Assembly (NCBI GenBank): GCA_902566945.1
Contig: CACFKZ010000009.1
Location: forward strand, 1-33,763
Source: an uncultured Pelagibacteraceae bacterium
GTDB taxonomy: Bacteria; Pseudomonadota; Alphaproteobacteria; Pelagibacterales; Pelagibacteraceae
DNA: 33,763 nucleotides
Direction of reading: 5' to 3'
The translations under genes were made by a program, and so were the position numbers. The notes below the pieces were generated by a model, which was not told the DNA's origin, made no database searches, and saw only the letters and a program-made list of their open reading frames with translations. Below are positions 24,239-33,167 of this stretch, in pieces. Every line of letters starts with the position of its first letter. Positions within the stretch are counted from its first letter, which is position 1.

Positions 24239-25384
24239 ATGAGTTTTTCTTTAATAATTCTTGCAGGAGGTAATAGCCATAGATTCAAGTCTAATATTGG
24301 CAAACCATATCAAAAAATAGCAGGTAAATCATTAATTGAAATAAATATTAATAAAGCGCGTAATTTTAGCCAGATAAAAAAGGTTGTTCTCATATACAAC
24401 AAAAAAGATTCAAAACGTTTGAGATCACTTAAACTTAAAAATATTAAATTTATAGTTGGAGGAAAAACTAGGCAACAATCAACTCTAAATGCATTAAAAT
24501 ATTTAATTAATCAAAAAGGTATAAACAAAGTTTTAATTCATGATGTAGCAAGACCTAATTTTTCATTGAAACTTTTACACTCAATAATAAAAAATATGAG
24601 AAATGCAAAAGCAGTAGTGCCTAAAATAAGAATTCAAGACGCAATTAAACAAGTTATAGACTCTAGTAAAGAAGAATACATTATAAGCAAAAAAAGAGAT
24701 AATTTTTTTCTAACTCAAACACCTCAAGGTTTTAATTTGAAAGAAATATATCAATTACATAGGGCGCGTTCAGAGAAATATAAAGATGATGATATCTCTT
24801 TATATATGAATCTAAACAAAGTTAAGTTTATTGATGGTGAAAAGAGTAATTTTAAAATTACAGATCAGTCAGATTTTGAAAATCTAAAGAGTATTTATAA
24901 ATCTAAACAAAGTGTAGGCATAGGATTTGATGTTCATAGATTAGTACCTGGAAGAAAACTTTTTTTAGCCGGTCTAAAAATTAAATCTAAATTGGGAACG
25001 TTGGGGCACTCTGATGGCGATCCAGTTCTTCATTCAGTTACTGACGCAATTTTAGGTGCCTGTAAGATGGGAGATATCGGTCAAATGTTTTCAGATAAAA
25101 GTAAAAGATTTAAAAATATAAGATCTACAATTTTACTTAATCGAGTAATTGAACGCATAAATTCAAAAGGTTTCTTTATAAATAACCTCGATATTAATAT
25201 TATTTCTCAAACACCTAGAATAAAAAGTTTTAAAAATAAAATGATTAGTAATATTGCTAAATTATGTAAAATTTCAAAAGCTAAAGTTAATATTAAAGGC
25301 AAAACTACAGAAAAATTAGGAGTCGTTGGAAAAGAAAGAGCAATAGCATGTGAAGTTATATGCTCGGTCATTAAATATGATTAA
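24239..25384 (+). CDS. ispDF: Bifunctional IspD/IspF isoprenoid biosynthesis enzyme
   Basis: Fusion of two methylerythritol phosphate pathway enzymes, 381 residues. The N-terminal part (about 1-215) is the CTP:methylerythritol 4-phosphate cytidylyltransferase: LAGGNSHRFKS nucleotide loop, GGKTRQQSTLNAL, VLIHDVARPNF and FLTQTPQGF. The C-terminal part (about 222-381) is the 2,4-cyclodiphosphate synthase: GIGFDVHRL with metal ligands, GHSDGDPVLHSVTDAILGA, GDIGQMFSD and a TTEKLG block. The nucleotide loop LAGGNSHR is a variant of AAGxGxR. The fusion is common in alphaproteobacteria. It heads a plus-strand operon with pgpA and pncC. Confidence 0.95.
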   Translation: MSFSLIILAGGNSHRFKSNIGKPYQKIAGKSLIEININKARNFSQIKKVVLIYNKKDSKRLRSLKLKNIKFIVGGKTRQQSTLNALKYLINQKGINKVLIHDVARPNFSLKLLHSIIKNMRNAKAVVPKIRIQDAIKQVIDSSKEEYIISKKRDNFFLTQTPQGFNLKEIYQLHRARSEKYKDDDISLYMNLNKVKFIDGEKSNFKITDQSDFENLKSIYKSKQSVGIGFDVHRLVPGRKLFLAGLKIKSKLGTLGHSDGDPVLHSVTDAILGACKMGDIGQMFSDKSKRFKNIRSTILLNRVIERINSKGFFINNLDINIISQTPRIKSFKNKMISNIAKLCKISKAKVNIKGKTTEKLGVVGKERAIACEVICSVIKYD

Positions 25385-25880
25385 AAATATAAATTATTTA
25401 TTTGTTACATGCTTAGGAATTGGGTCATTAAGATTTGCTCCAGGAACAATAGCTTCTTTAGTTACAACTATTTTTTTATACAGTTTATTTCAAATAATTG
25501 ATCTGTCTCACAGCGTTATTTTTATAATTTTATTGATAGTTTTTATATATTCTTTTTATGCAGTATCAGAATATATTAAATATAAAAAAAATAAAGATCC
25601 TAAAGAAGTAGTTATAGACGAATTTATCGGCCAGTCTATTCCAATTTATCTTTATGAGATATCACATGGATCATCAAAAGAGTCAGATGAAGCAATTTTA
25701 TTTTATTTATATATTTTTATCTTATTTAGATTTTTTGATATTAAAAAACCATTTCCAATAAATTTTTTTGATAAAAAATTTAAAAATAGTTTTGGTGTAT
25801 TATTTGATGATATAATTGCAGGTCTTTATGTTGTGCTTACATTAATAATCTTTATGATAATTAAATCAAAATTTTTGTGA
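25377..25880 (+). CDS. pgpA: Phosphatidylglycerophosphatase A
   Basis: Membrane phosphatase converting phosphatidylglycerophosphate to phosphatidylglycerol. I chose the ATG at 25377, which overlaps the ispDF end by 8 bases and gives MIKNINYLFVTCLGIGSL, 167 residues; a GTG nine codons upstream is open but adds residues atypical of the family. Seen are SLRFAPGTIASL, the acidic motif VVIDEFIGQSIP, RFFDIKKPFPI with the conserved DxxKP, and GVLFDDIIAGLY, all diagnostic of PgpA. Several hydrophobic helices are present. Its stop overlaps the pncC GTG start. Confidence 0.9.
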   Translation: MIKNINYLFVTCLGIGSLRFAPGTIASLVTTIFLYSLFQIIDLSHSVIFIILLIVFIYSFYAVSEYIKYKKNKDPKEVVIDEFIGQSIPIYLYEISHGSSKESDEAILFYLYIFILFRFFDIKKPFPINFFDKKFKNSFGVLFDDIIAGLYVVLTLIIFMIIKSKFL

Positions 25881-26359
25881 AAAATATAAATAACAAAATA
25901 GTTTCATGTCTTAAAAGAAAAAAGCTCAAGATTGCAATCGCTGAGTCTTGTACTGGAGGAATGCTGTCTAGCGTGATTACCTCTATAAGTGGCTCCTCAA
26001 AAGTATTTACAATGGGATTAGTAACTTACTCGAATCAAGTCAAATCAAGCATTTTAAAAGTTTCTCAAAAAATAATAAAAAAACACGGTGCTGTAAGTGT
26101 TCAATGTTGTTTGGCTATGGTTAATAATTTATACAAAATTAGTAAATCAGAGGTATGTGTTTCAATAACTGGCATAGCTGGGCCTACAGGGGGATCTAAA
26201 TTGAAGCCAGTGGGTTTGGTTTTTATTGGAATAAGAATAGGTAAAAAAGTTTTTGTAAATAAATGTAATTTTAAAAACAATGGAAGGATTTTTATTCAAA
26301 AACAAACAGTAAAAAAAACTCTTAATTTATTATTAAAGTTAATTAAACAGGATAACTAA
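25877..26359 (+). CDS. pncC: CinA C-terminal family nicotinamide-nucleotide amidase
   Basis: Stand-alone CinA C-terminal (PncC) domain, 160 residues, likely recycling nicotinamide mononucleotide to nicotinic acid mononucleotide. Blocks IAESCTGGMLSSVITSISGSS, VTYSNQVKSSIL and ITGIAGPTGGSKLKPVGLVFIG are highly typical, with the catalytic Ser in ESCTGG. No N-terminal molybdopterin-binding-like domain is present, so this is the short form. It starts with GTG at 25877 inside the pgpA stop region (GTGA overlap). Its last 17 bases overlap the convergent small membrane-protein gene. Confidence 0.9.
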   Translation: MKNINNKIVSCLKRKKLKIAIAESCTGGMLSSVITSISGSSKVFTMGLVTYSNQVKSSILKVSQKIIKKHGAVSVQCCLAMVNNLYKISKSEVCVSITGIAGPTGGSKLKPVGLVFIGIRIGKKVFVNKCNFKNNGRIFIQKQTVKKTLNLLLKLIKQDN

Positions 26360-26657
26360 ATTCTGGATTTACTATTACATCCAAAAGATGAGCTGCAAAA
26401 CTATTTAATAGTAAAAAAATACAAAAAGCGTTTAAATAAAGCATAAATACTAAAAAATTTCTCGCTCTTTTTTTTTTTAATAATTCTTTATCTTCAGGGA
26501 CCCAGTCTTTTTTTGTAGTGGATTTAAAGTCATAAGAAAACATCCAATAAGTAAAATTATTTTCATTTGGGTCCCCTGTTCTTATTTTTTTTATATAAGT
26601 AGATAGAAATTTAAAGATTAAAACAAATAAGATAAGTAAAGTAGATACAGTAAACAT
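26343..26657 (-). CDS. Small two-helix membrane protein, unknown function
   Basis: A 104-residue ORF with a hydrophobic N-terminus (about residues 4-20), a polar middle containing GDPNENNFTYWMFSYDF and a Lys/Arg stretch ELLKKKRARN, and a second hydrophobic segment (about 68-93). I do not recognise the family. Its start codon shares one base with the coq10 stop (TAATG), so it is translationally coupled to coq10 and probably real. Its 3' end overlaps pncC by 17 bases on the opposite strand. The aromatic middle segment might lie at the membrane surface; that is a guess. Confidence 0.62.
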   Translation of the reverse strand: MFTVSTLLILFVLIFKFLSTYIKKIRTGDPNENNFTYWMFSYDFKSTTKKDWVPEDKELLKKKRARNFLVFMLYLNAFCIFLLLNSFAAHLLDVIVNPEFSYPV

Positions 26658-27100
26658 TACTTGTATATCTTTCTAGCTCGTTCCTCAAAAGCTTTGGCGA
26701 TTTTATTTAAACCGAGTTCAAAAGATTTTTTCATTATTCCATTTAATAATGGATTTTTTAATTCAAAATCAATAAAAAAATCCAATTGAGTAGAATTATT
26801 TATTTCTTTAAATTTCCACTCATTTTTAAGATGTTTTAAAGGACCGTCTAGATTAGTGACAATTATTTTATCTTTTTCTTTATAATAAGAAACTTGGCTT
26901 GAGAAAGTTTCATTTAATATACTTTTTCCTACTTTTAAATCTCCATTAAAAGTAATTAAGTCAGCGCTTTCATTTTTATCGTAAATTTTACCCTCTATAC
27001 ACCAAGGAACAAATTCTGGATATTTTTCAATATCAAGAACCATTTCAACCAATTGTTCTTTTTTACATGGAATAATTTTCTTTATTGATGCGGTAGACAT
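26657..27100 (-). CDS. coq10: Coq10/RatA-like START-domain protein
   Basis: Lipid-binding START-type protein of 147 residues. Typical blocks are [26 protein letters not shown] near the N-terminus and the C-terminal helix motif [28 protein letters not shown]. In mitochondria and related alphaproteobacteria the family binds ubiquinone and supports respiration; the E. coli homologue was named RatA. Position directly downstream of lipA (19-base overlap) is the usual alphaproteobacterial arrangement and favours the Coq10 role over a toxin role. Confidence 0.87.
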   Translation of the reverse strand: MSTASIKKIIPCKKEQLVEMVLDIEKYPEFVPWCIEGKIYDKNESADLITFNGDLKVGKSILNETFSSQVSYYKEKDKIIVTNLDGPLKHLKNEWKFKEINNSTQLDFFIDFELKNPLLNGIMKKSFELGLNKIAKAFEERARKIYK

Positions 27101-28026
27101 TCAAGCTTTTTATTTCTTGCATCCTGTAATTTTCTAAAATCTTCATCAGCGTGATAAGAAGATCTTGTCAAAGGTGATGAAGACACAAGTAAAAACCCTT
27201 TTGTCTTTGCAATATGCTCGAATTCTTTAAATTCATCAGGATGGTAATATCGATTTAATGGGTGGTGTTTTGGAGATGGTTGTAAATACTGACCAATTGT
27301 AATGAAATCGACTTCAGCAGATCTTAGATCATCCATTACTTGAGTTACTTCATCTTTATTTTCTCCTAAACCAACCATAATTCCAGATTTAGTAAAAACT
27401 TTTTTATTAAATTTTTTCGCATTCTTTAATAATTCTAATGAAGCAAAATACCGTGCTCCTGGTCTTACGATAGTATAGAGTCTTGGAACTGTTTCTATAT
27501 TGTGATTAAAAACATCTAGATCAGCATTTAAAACTTTTTTATATGCATCGCCTTTTCTAAGAAAATCGGGTGTTAAAACCTCTATAGAGGTCTCAGGGTT
27601 TTTTTCTCTCGTAGCTTTTACAACTTTATAAAAATGCTCTGAACCTCCATCATCAAGATCGTCTCTATCTACAGATGTAATGACAACATGTTTTAAATTA
27701 AGGTTTTGAACAGCTTTGGCAATTTTAATTGGTTCAAAAATATCTAAAGCGGTTGGTTTACCAGTTTTAACATCGCAAAAAGCACATGCTCTTGTACACG
27801 TATCCCCCATTATCATGAATGTAGCATGTTTTTTGCTCCAACATTCCGTAATATTAGGACAGTTAGCTTCTTGGCAAACTGTCACCAGATTATTTTGGTT
27901 TACCTCCTTTTTAGTTTGAAAGAAAATCTTGGAGTCTACCATTTTCGATCTAATCCACTGTGGTTTTTTTTTAATAGGATTAAAAGGTTTGTTGACTTTT
28001 TCTGGATGTCTTGGTTTTTGGCTCAT
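27082..28026 (-). CDS. lipA: Lipoyl synthase
   Basis: Radical SAM enzyme that inserts sulfur into protein-bound octanoyl groups to make lipoate for 2-oxoacid dehydrogenases and glycine cleavage. The 314 residues contain the auxiliary cluster motif [12 protein letters not shown] (CX4CX5C), the radical SAM motif CTRACAFC (CX3CX2C), [21 protein letters not shown] and the C-terminal [11 protein letters not shown] with the conserved Ser ligand region. Its ATG overlaps the ftsB stop by 4 bases. Relatives usually have pdhA-pdhB-pdhC-lpd between ftsB and lipA; here they are absent. Confidence 0.96.
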   Translation of the reverse strand: MSQKPRHPEKVNKPFNPIKKKPQWIRSKMVDSKIFFQTKKEVNQNNLVTVCQEANCPNITECWSKKHATFMIMGDTCTRACAFCDVKTGKPTALDIFEPIKIAKAVQNLNLKHVVITSVDRDDLDDGGSEHFYKVVKATREKNPETSIEVLTPDFLRKGDAYKKVLNADLDVFNHNIETVPRLYTIVRPGARYFASLELLKNAKKFNKKVFTKSGIMVGLGENKDEVTQVMDDLRSAEVDFITIGQYLQPSPKHHPLNRYYHPDEFKEFEHIAKTKGFLLVSSSPLTRSSYHADEDFRKLQDARNKKLECLPHQ

Positions 28027-28316
28027 TTTAATTTGATTATAATTTCATCTTTTGTTCCGTATTTAAATTTCTCTCTATAAAGCATATCTAAATAGTCTAA
28101 ATCGTTATTATTTAACATTGATATATTGTGTTCTAGTTTATCTATTTCGCTTGTTAAAGTTATCTCTTTTTTTTCTAATTCTTCATATATCTTTTTTTTA
28201 TCAAAATATGAAATTAATCCTCTTTCTCCACCTATTAAATTAATTCCTATATAGAGCGTTAAAAAAAAATTAACTAGTATAAACTTTCTCTTCTTTAAAC
28301 TTTCAATAAGTCGCAT
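28023..28316 (-). CDS. ftsB: FtsB/DivIC-like septum formation initiator
   Basis: A 97-residue bitopic division protein: a short basic cytoplasmic N-terminus ([10 protein letters not shown]), one transmembrane segment (about residues 12-28), then a coiled coil of about 35 residues rich in Lys/Glu/Leu ([20 protein letters not shown]), then a short tail with [17 protein letters not shown], the typical closing motif (compare EERARxxLGxVxxGE). Position right after enolase is conserved widely. The gap from the eno stop is 2 bases and it overlaps lipA by 4. Confidence 0.85.
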   Translation of the reverse strand: MRLIESLKKRKFILVNFFLTLYIGINLIGGERGLISYFDKKKIYEELEKKEITLTSEIDKLEHNISMLNNNDLDYLDMLYREKFKYGTKDEIIIKLK

Positions 28317-28318
28317 CG

Positions 28319-29572
28319 TTAGATTTTAGCCATTTTAGCTTGATTTCCAAGTTCTTCTTCGATGCGCAATAACCTATTATATTTCGCCACTCTTTCCGAT
28401 CTTGCTAATGATCCTGTCTTAATTTGGGAAGACATTGTAGCCGCAGCCAAATCAGCAATAAACGTATCTTCAGTGTCTCCAGATCTATGTGAAATTATAG
28501 TATTGAAATTAGCAGCTTTTGCCATTGAGATAACTTCTAAAGTCTCTGTTAAAGTCCCAATTTGGTTAGGTTTTACTAATATACTATTTGCAGATTTTTC
28601 TGTAATACCTTTTTTTAAACGTTTAGCATTAGTCACAAAAAGATCATCACCAACAATTTGAATATCTTTTCCAATTTCAGCAGTAATTTTTTTCCATGAA
28701 GTCCAATCTTCTTCGGCAAAAGGATCTTCGATTGATTTTATAGGATAGATAGAAATTAATTTCTTATAGTAGTTTATATTTTCATCAACAGATGAATAAC
28801 TTTTTGATTTTATTGAATATTCTCCTTGTTCGTTAATTAATTCGTTAGCTGCTACATCAAGACAAATAACTATATCTTTTCCTGGTTTTAACTTAGATTT
28901 TTCAATTGCTTTAACAATTAATTCAAGAGCTTCTTCATTTGAGTTAATAGATGGGGCAAATCCACCCTCATCTCCAACGTTAGTAAGCATTTTATTTGAT
29001 TTTAATATTTCTTTTAAATTTTGAATCACTAAATAACATTTCTCAATAGCATTCATGAAATTATTTGCTGAGTCTGGTCTAATCATAAACTCTTGAATAT
29101 TTAAGTCATTATCAGCGTGCGCACCCCCATTGATAATATTCATTAATGGAATAGGTAAAGAAAAATTATTTCCTAAATTTTTAAATAAAGATCTTTTATT
29201 TGATAATGCCGAGCATTTTGAATTAGCCAATGAAACAGCTAATGTTGCGTTAGCACCTAGATTAGTTTTATTTTCACTTCCATCTAAATCTAGCAAAATT
29301 TTATCGATATTTTTTTGATCATTTGAGTCTAGTCCTTTTAATTTAAGTGAAATTCTATTATTTATATTTTCAACTGCTATGTTAACACTTTTGCCCAGAA
29401 ATTTATTTATATCCTTATCTCTTAATTCATGTGCCTCAAATGCACCAGTAGATGCTCCTGAAGGTGAAATAGCCGTTGCAGAAATTCCATTATCTAAAAA
29501 TACTTCTGCTTCAACGGTAGGGTTCCCTCTACTATCGAAGACTTGTCTGCCTTTTATGTTTTTTATTTTCAC
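28319..29572 (-). CDS. eno: Enolase
   Basis: Converts 2-phosphoglycerate to phosphoenolpyruvate in lower glycolysis. The 417 residues include [17 protein letters not shown], the loop [34 protein letters not shown], metal-ligand regions [18 protein letters not shown] and [20 protein letters not shown] and the substrate His in [16 protein letters not shown]. Length is slightly below the usual 425-430. It overlaps kdsA by 4 bases. It would supply pyruvate kinase, encoded 20 kb away. Confidence 0.97.
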   Translation of the reverse strand: MKIKNIKGRQVFDSRGNPTVEAEVFLDNGISATAISPSGASTGAFEAHELRDKDINKFLGKSVNIAVENINNRISLKLKGLDSNDQKNIDKILLDLDGSENKTNLGANATLAVSLANSKCSALSNKRSLFKNLGNNFSLPIPLMNIINGGAHADNDLNIQEFMIRPDSANNFMNAIEKCYLVIQNLKEILKSNKMLTNVGDEGGFAPSINSNEEALELIVKAIEKSKLKPGKDIVICLDVAANELINEQGEYSIKSKSYSSVDENINYYKKLISIYPIKSIEDPFAEEDWTSWKKITAEIGKDIQIVGDDLFVTNAKRLKKGITEKSANSILVKPNQIGTLTETLEVISMAKAANFNTIISHRSGDTEDTFIADLAAATMSSQIKTGSLARSERVAKYNRLLRIEEELGNQAKMAKI

Positions 29573-30390
29573 TTTATTAATTTGTCGATTTCCAATAATT
29601 TTTTAAGTAAACTTTTTAACTCTTTTAATGGCACCATGTTAGGACCGTCAGAGGGAGCGTTATCTGGATCCTCATGTGTTTCGATAAAAATTGCCCCAAC
29701 TCCTACTGCGATCGCTGCTCGAGCTAAAAAAGGTACAAATTCTCTTTGTCCACCACTTTTCTCGCCCATTCCTCCTGGCTGTTGTACTGAGTGTGTTGCA
29801 TCAAAAACTATTGGGAAACCAAATTTTGCCATTATAGGTAGGGATCTCATATCTGAAACAAGTGTGTTATAACCAAAACTCGCTCCTCTTTCAGTTATTA
29901 AAATGTTTCTATTACCTGAGTCTTCAATTTTTTTGATTACATTGTTCATGTCCCAGGGAGCTAAAAATTGTCCTTTCTTAACATTAATTATTTTTCCAGT
30001 TTTTGCCGCAGCTATTAAAAGATCTGTTTGCCTGCACAAAAAAGCTGGTATTTGTAAAACATCAACATGATTTGAAACAATAGAACACTGCTCAGCAGTA
30101 TGTACGTCAGTAAGAACAGGAACTCCAACTTGTTTTTTTATTTTGTCAAAAATAGGAAGAGATTTATCTAAACCTAAACCTCTTTTGCCTTTGAGGCTTG
30201 TTCTGTTAGCTTTATCAAAAGAAGTTTTGTAGATAAGGTTAATACCCAGTTCATTTGTAATTTTTTTTAGTTCAGTTGAAATTTTTAAAGCATGCTCTTC
30301 GCTTTCAAGCTGGCATGGTCCTGCAATTAGTGTGAAGGGTTTGTTATTAGCAATTTCAAAATTTGAGCATTTTACTTTATGGTAATTCAT
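29569..30390 (-). CDS. kdsA: 3-deoxy-D-manno-octulosonate 8-phosphate synthase, Cys (metal) type
   Basis: Condenses phosphoenolpyruvate with arabinose 5-phosphate to make Kdo 8-phosphate for lipopolysaccharide core. Blocks are [78 protein letters not shown] and [15 protein letters not shown]. In AGPCQLES, Cys occupies the position that is Asn in the metal-independent E. coli enzyme, so this should be the metal-dependent class. It overlaps eno and pyrG by 4 bases each. A Kdo enzyme implies an LPS-type outer membrane. Confidence 0.95.
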   Translation of the reverse strand: MNYHKVKCSNFEIANNKPFTLIAGPCQLESEEHALKISTELKKITNELGINLIYKTSFDKANRTSLKGKRGLGLDKSLPIFDKIKKQVGVPVLTDVHTAEQCSIVSNHVDVLQIPAFLCRQTDLLIAAAKTGKIINVKKGQFLAPWDMNNVIKKIEDSGNRNILITERGASFGYNTLVSDMRSLPIMAKFGFPIVFDATHSVQQPGGMGEKSGGQREFVPFLARAAIAVGVGAIFIETHEDPDNAPSDGPNMVPLKELKSLLKKLLEIDKLIK

Positions 30391-32009
30391 ATTTTAGAGT
30401 TTTTTTTTGCGGCCTTTATAAAAGATGAGAATAAAGGATGTGGTGCTAAAGGTCTAGATTTAAATTCAGGATGAAATTGTACTCCGATAAACCAGGGATG
30501 ATCTTTTAATTCTACAATTTCAGGTAATTTGTAGTCTGGTGACAAGCCTGAAAAAATCATTCCTTTGTTTTCAAACTCCTCTTTATAATTGATATTGACT
30601 TCATACCTATGACGATGTCTTTCTTGTATTTTCAATGAATTATATATTTGACTTATTTTTGTGTCTTTTTTAAGTCTCGCTTCATAGCTACCTAAACGCA
30701 TTGTTCCACCCAAGTCTTTATCAGTGCCTTTCATTAATTTACCATCTTTCGTCCATTCGCTCATCAGACCAACTACTGATGCTTTAGAAGGACCAAATTC
30801 ACTAGATGTTGCGTTTTTTATGTTCAGCCTATTTCTAGCAAATTCTATTACTGCCATTTGCATACCAAAACATATTCCTAAAAAAGGAACTTTATTTTTT
30901 CTTGCAAAATTAATAGCTGCAATTTTTCCTTCTGTGCCTCTTTTACCAAATCCTCCTGGTATTAATATTCCAGATACATCTTTTAATTTTCTTTTGATTT
31001 CTTTTGGTTTTAAAAAATCAGACTCAACTCTAATTAAATTTACTTTTAAATTATTAGCTATACCGCCATGTGTTAGAGCCTCATCCAATGATTTATACGC
31101 ATCTTTGAGTTCCACATACTTACCAATTATTGCAATATTAACTGTATTTTTTGTTTTTAAAACCAAATTTGTAATTCTTTTCCAAGGTTGAAGGTTTACT
31201 TTTTTTCTAGATTTTATTTTAAAAAAATTGAGCACCCTCTCGTCTAATTTTTCTTTGTTAAAACTTATTGGAGCTTCATAAATGGTTTTTACATCAACTG
31301 TTTCTATAACATCTTCTATTCCCACATTACAAAATAACGAAATTTTTCGTCTCTGGTCTAGTGGAATACTTCTTTCTGACCTACAAATAATTATATCTGG
31401 TTGAATTCCAATGCTTCTAAGTTCTTTTACTGAATGTTGAGTGGGTTTTGTCTTAATCTCATCAGAGGCCTTCATATACGGAACTAAAGTTAAATGAATA
31501 AAAAGAGTATTTCTTCTTCCTATCTCATTTGAAAATTGTCTAATTGCCTCTAAAAAAGGAAGGCTTTCAATATCTCCAACTGTTCCTCCAATTTCACAAA
31601 TAACAAAATCTTCTTTAGCTACATCATTTTTAATAAATTCTTTAATTCTATTTGTAATATGGGGAATAACTTGAACAGTTTTTCCTAAATATTTTCCTTG
31701 CCTCTCCCTTTTCAATACGTCGCTATAGATTTTTCCCGTAGTAATATTATCTGATTTTTTTGCAGAAATTCCTGAAAATCTCTCGTAATGTCCTAAGTCC
31801 AAATCAGTTTCAGCCCCATCGTCTGTTACAAAAACCTCTCCATGTTGAAATGGACTCATTGTACCTGGATCAACGTTTAAATAAGGATCCAACTTTCTTA
31901 TTCTTACTTTATAACCTCTAGATTGTAATAGGTAAGCTAAAGATGCTGAGGATAATCCTTTGCCTAAAGATGAAACCACGCCGCCAGTAACGAAAATATA
32001 TCGCGCCAT
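30387..32009 (-). CDS. pyrG: CTP synthase
   Basis: Makes CTP from UTP, ATP and glutamine. The 540 residues hold an N-terminal synthetase domain (about 1-265) starting [16 protein letters not shown] with its P-loop, then [14 protein letters not shown] and [16 protein letters not shown]-terminal glutamine amidotransferase domain follows with [10 protein letters not shown], the nucleophile Cys in LGICFGMQ, and the catalytic His-Glu in VQFHPEF. Length is normal (E. coli 545). It lies 44 bases downstream of secG and overlaps kdsA by 4. Confidence 0.97.
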   Translation of the reverse strand: MARYIFVTGGVVSSLGKGLSSASLAYLLQSRGYKVRIRKLDPYLNVDPGTMSPFQHGEVFVTDDGAETDLDLGHYERFSGISAKKSDNITTGKIYSDVLKRERQGKYLGKTVQVIPHITNRIKEFIKNDVAKEDFVICEIGGTVGDIESLPFLEAIRQFSNEIGRRNTLFIHLTLVPYMKASDEIKTKPTQHSVKELRSIGIQPDIIICRSERSIPLDQRRKISLFCNVGIEDVIETVDVKTIYEAPISFNKEKLDERVLNFFKIKSRKKVNLQPWKRITNLVLKTKNTVNIAIIGKYVELKDAYKSLDEALTHGGIANNLKVNLIRVESDFLKPKEIKRKLKDVSGILIPGGFGKRGTEGKIAAINFARKNKVPFLGICFGMQMAVIEFARNRLNIKNATSSEFGPSKASVVGLMSEWTKDGKLMKGTDKDLGGTMRLGSYEARLKKDTKISQIYNSLKIQERHRHRYEVNINYKEEFENKGMIFSGLSPDYKLPEIVELKDHPWFIGVQFHPEFKSRPLAPHPLFSSFIKAAKKNSKI

Positions 32010-32053
32010 GGAAGTATGTTATACTTCATAAATTGACAATTACAAAGTCTTAA

Positions 32054-32353
32054 TTACCTGGACTCAGGTATTTGTGGAAGATTAGAATTTTCTTCTTCCT
32101 CTTTTTCTAAAACGGATTGTGTTTCACGAAGTTCATCCCGTGAAATAGCTACAATAGCAATACTACAGATAATAAATAAAGCAGCAACAATTGAAGTAAA
32201 TTTAGTTAAAAAAGTACCAACAGATCTAGTCGACGTGAAATTGTCTTGTGAAACACCAAGACCTAAAGCACCTCCCTCTGATCTTTGTAAAAGAATTACA
32301 ATGATCAATATCACTGCGAGTATGATATTCACTAGTATAAGTAAACTTTCCAT
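32054..32353 (-). CDS. secG: Preprotein translocase subunit SecG
   Basis: Small inner-membrane subunit of the Sec translocon, 99 residues. Two hydrophobic helices (about 4-22 and 53-70) flank the typical cytoplasmic loop VILLQRSEGGALGLGVS with LLQ and GGLG-like signatures. The C-terminal tail is acidic (EKEEEENS). It lies between tpiA (5-base gap) and pyrG, the standard order. Confidence 0.9.
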   Translation of the reverse strand: MESLLILVNIILAVILIIVILLQRSEGGALGLGVSQDNFTSTRSVGTFLTKFTSIVAALFIICSIAIVAISRDELRETQSVLEKEEEENSNLPQIPESR

Positions 32354-32358
32354 GATGC

Positions 32359-33102
32359 TTATCTATAGTAATTCTTTATTATATCAATAAATTTTTTAGA
32401 GGATTTTGAGGCTCCTCCAATCAAAAAACCATCAATTTCTTTAATTTTTTTAAACGACTCAACATTCTTTCCATCAACTGAGCCTCCATAAAGAACTGCA
32501 GGACTTTTTTGTTTAAAAATTCCCTTTAAAATTTTTTTAATAAAAATTGTTGTTTTCTTAAGTTCATCTGCTGAAGGCAGTTCACCTGTTCCTATTGACC
32601 AAACAGGCTCATAAGCAACAATTATATTTTTTTTGTTTAATTTCTTACTTAAAACGTTTGTAATCTGTTTTTTGAGAACAGCTAAAGTTTTTTTGTTTTT
32701 TTTTTCCTGCTTATTTTCTCCAATGCAAAAAATAACTTTCAAATTATTTTTTAAAGAAAAATTAACTTTATCTTTAAGCATTTTGTTAGTGTCACCTTCG
32801 CTTCTGTTATCAGAATGGCCTACTATTGTGTATGTTGCTCCTACACTTTTTATCATATATGGGCTTATAGCAGCGGTATTAGATGAGAATTGTTCTTTTT
32901 GATAACAATTTTGAGATCCAATAGAAATTTTCTTATTTTTAAAATATTTAGAATAAGTCTCTAAAAGAGTAAATGGTGGTGTAATAATAATGCGATATTT
33001 ATTCCGATTTTTGTCCCTTGAATGAAATAAATTAATTTTATTGAGTATATTTATCGATTTTGGAACACCAAACATTTTCCAATTTCCAATAAAATATCTC
33101 AT
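32359..33102 (-). CDS. tpiA: Triosephosphate isomerase
   Basis: Interconverts dihydroxyacetone phosphate and glyceraldehyde 3-phosphate, linking the glycerol genes to Gap. I set the start at the ATG at 33102 (MRYFIGNWKM), 247 residues, the normal length. An AAGG element sits about 6 bases upstream; the adjacent ATG at 33105 is equally possible. A longer frame from 33180 would add a hydrophobic stretch foreign to the family and would overlap the divergent ppiD start. Catalytic parts are the GNWKM Lys, the His in VGHSDNRSE, the Glu in VAYEPVWSIGTG, the flexible loop around that block, and VLYGGSVDGKN. The usual S-E-R-R after the His is S-D-N-R here. Confidence 0.93.
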   Translation of the reverse strand: MRYFIGNWKMFGVPKSINILNKINLFHSRDKNRNKYRIIITPPFTLLETYSKYFKNKKISIGSQNCYQKEQFSSNTAAISPYMIKSVGATYTIVGHSDNRSEGDTNKMLKDKVNFSLKNNLKVIFCIGENKQEKKNKKTLAVLKKQITNVLSKKLNKKNIIVAYEPVWSIGTGELPSADELKKTTIFIKKILKGIFKQKSPAVLYGGSVDGKNVESFKKIKEIDGFLIGGASKSSKKFIDIIKNYYR

Positions 33103-33167
33103 CATTTGCCTTAATATTAAAATTAATTTATAGGTGTATAATTTTAAAAACTTAATAGAGTATAATA

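Noticed and set aside
25350-25376. GTG start nine codons upstream of pgpA
   Set aside because: The family N-terminus fits the ATG at 25377, and the short overlap with ispDF is the normal packing here.
24239-25384. IspD-IspF fusion as a novelty
   Set aside because: This bifunctional enzyme is well known in alphaproteobacteria and related groups.
30724-31191. 155-codon plus-strand ORF inside pyrG
   Set aside because: It is antisense to well-conserved CTP synthase sequence; low-stop antisense frames are common and no family resemblance was seen.
33161-33166. TATAAT directly before the ppiD ATG as its promoter
   Set aside because: A start site 6-7 bases downstream would fall inside the coding region; the copy at 33137-33142 is better placed.
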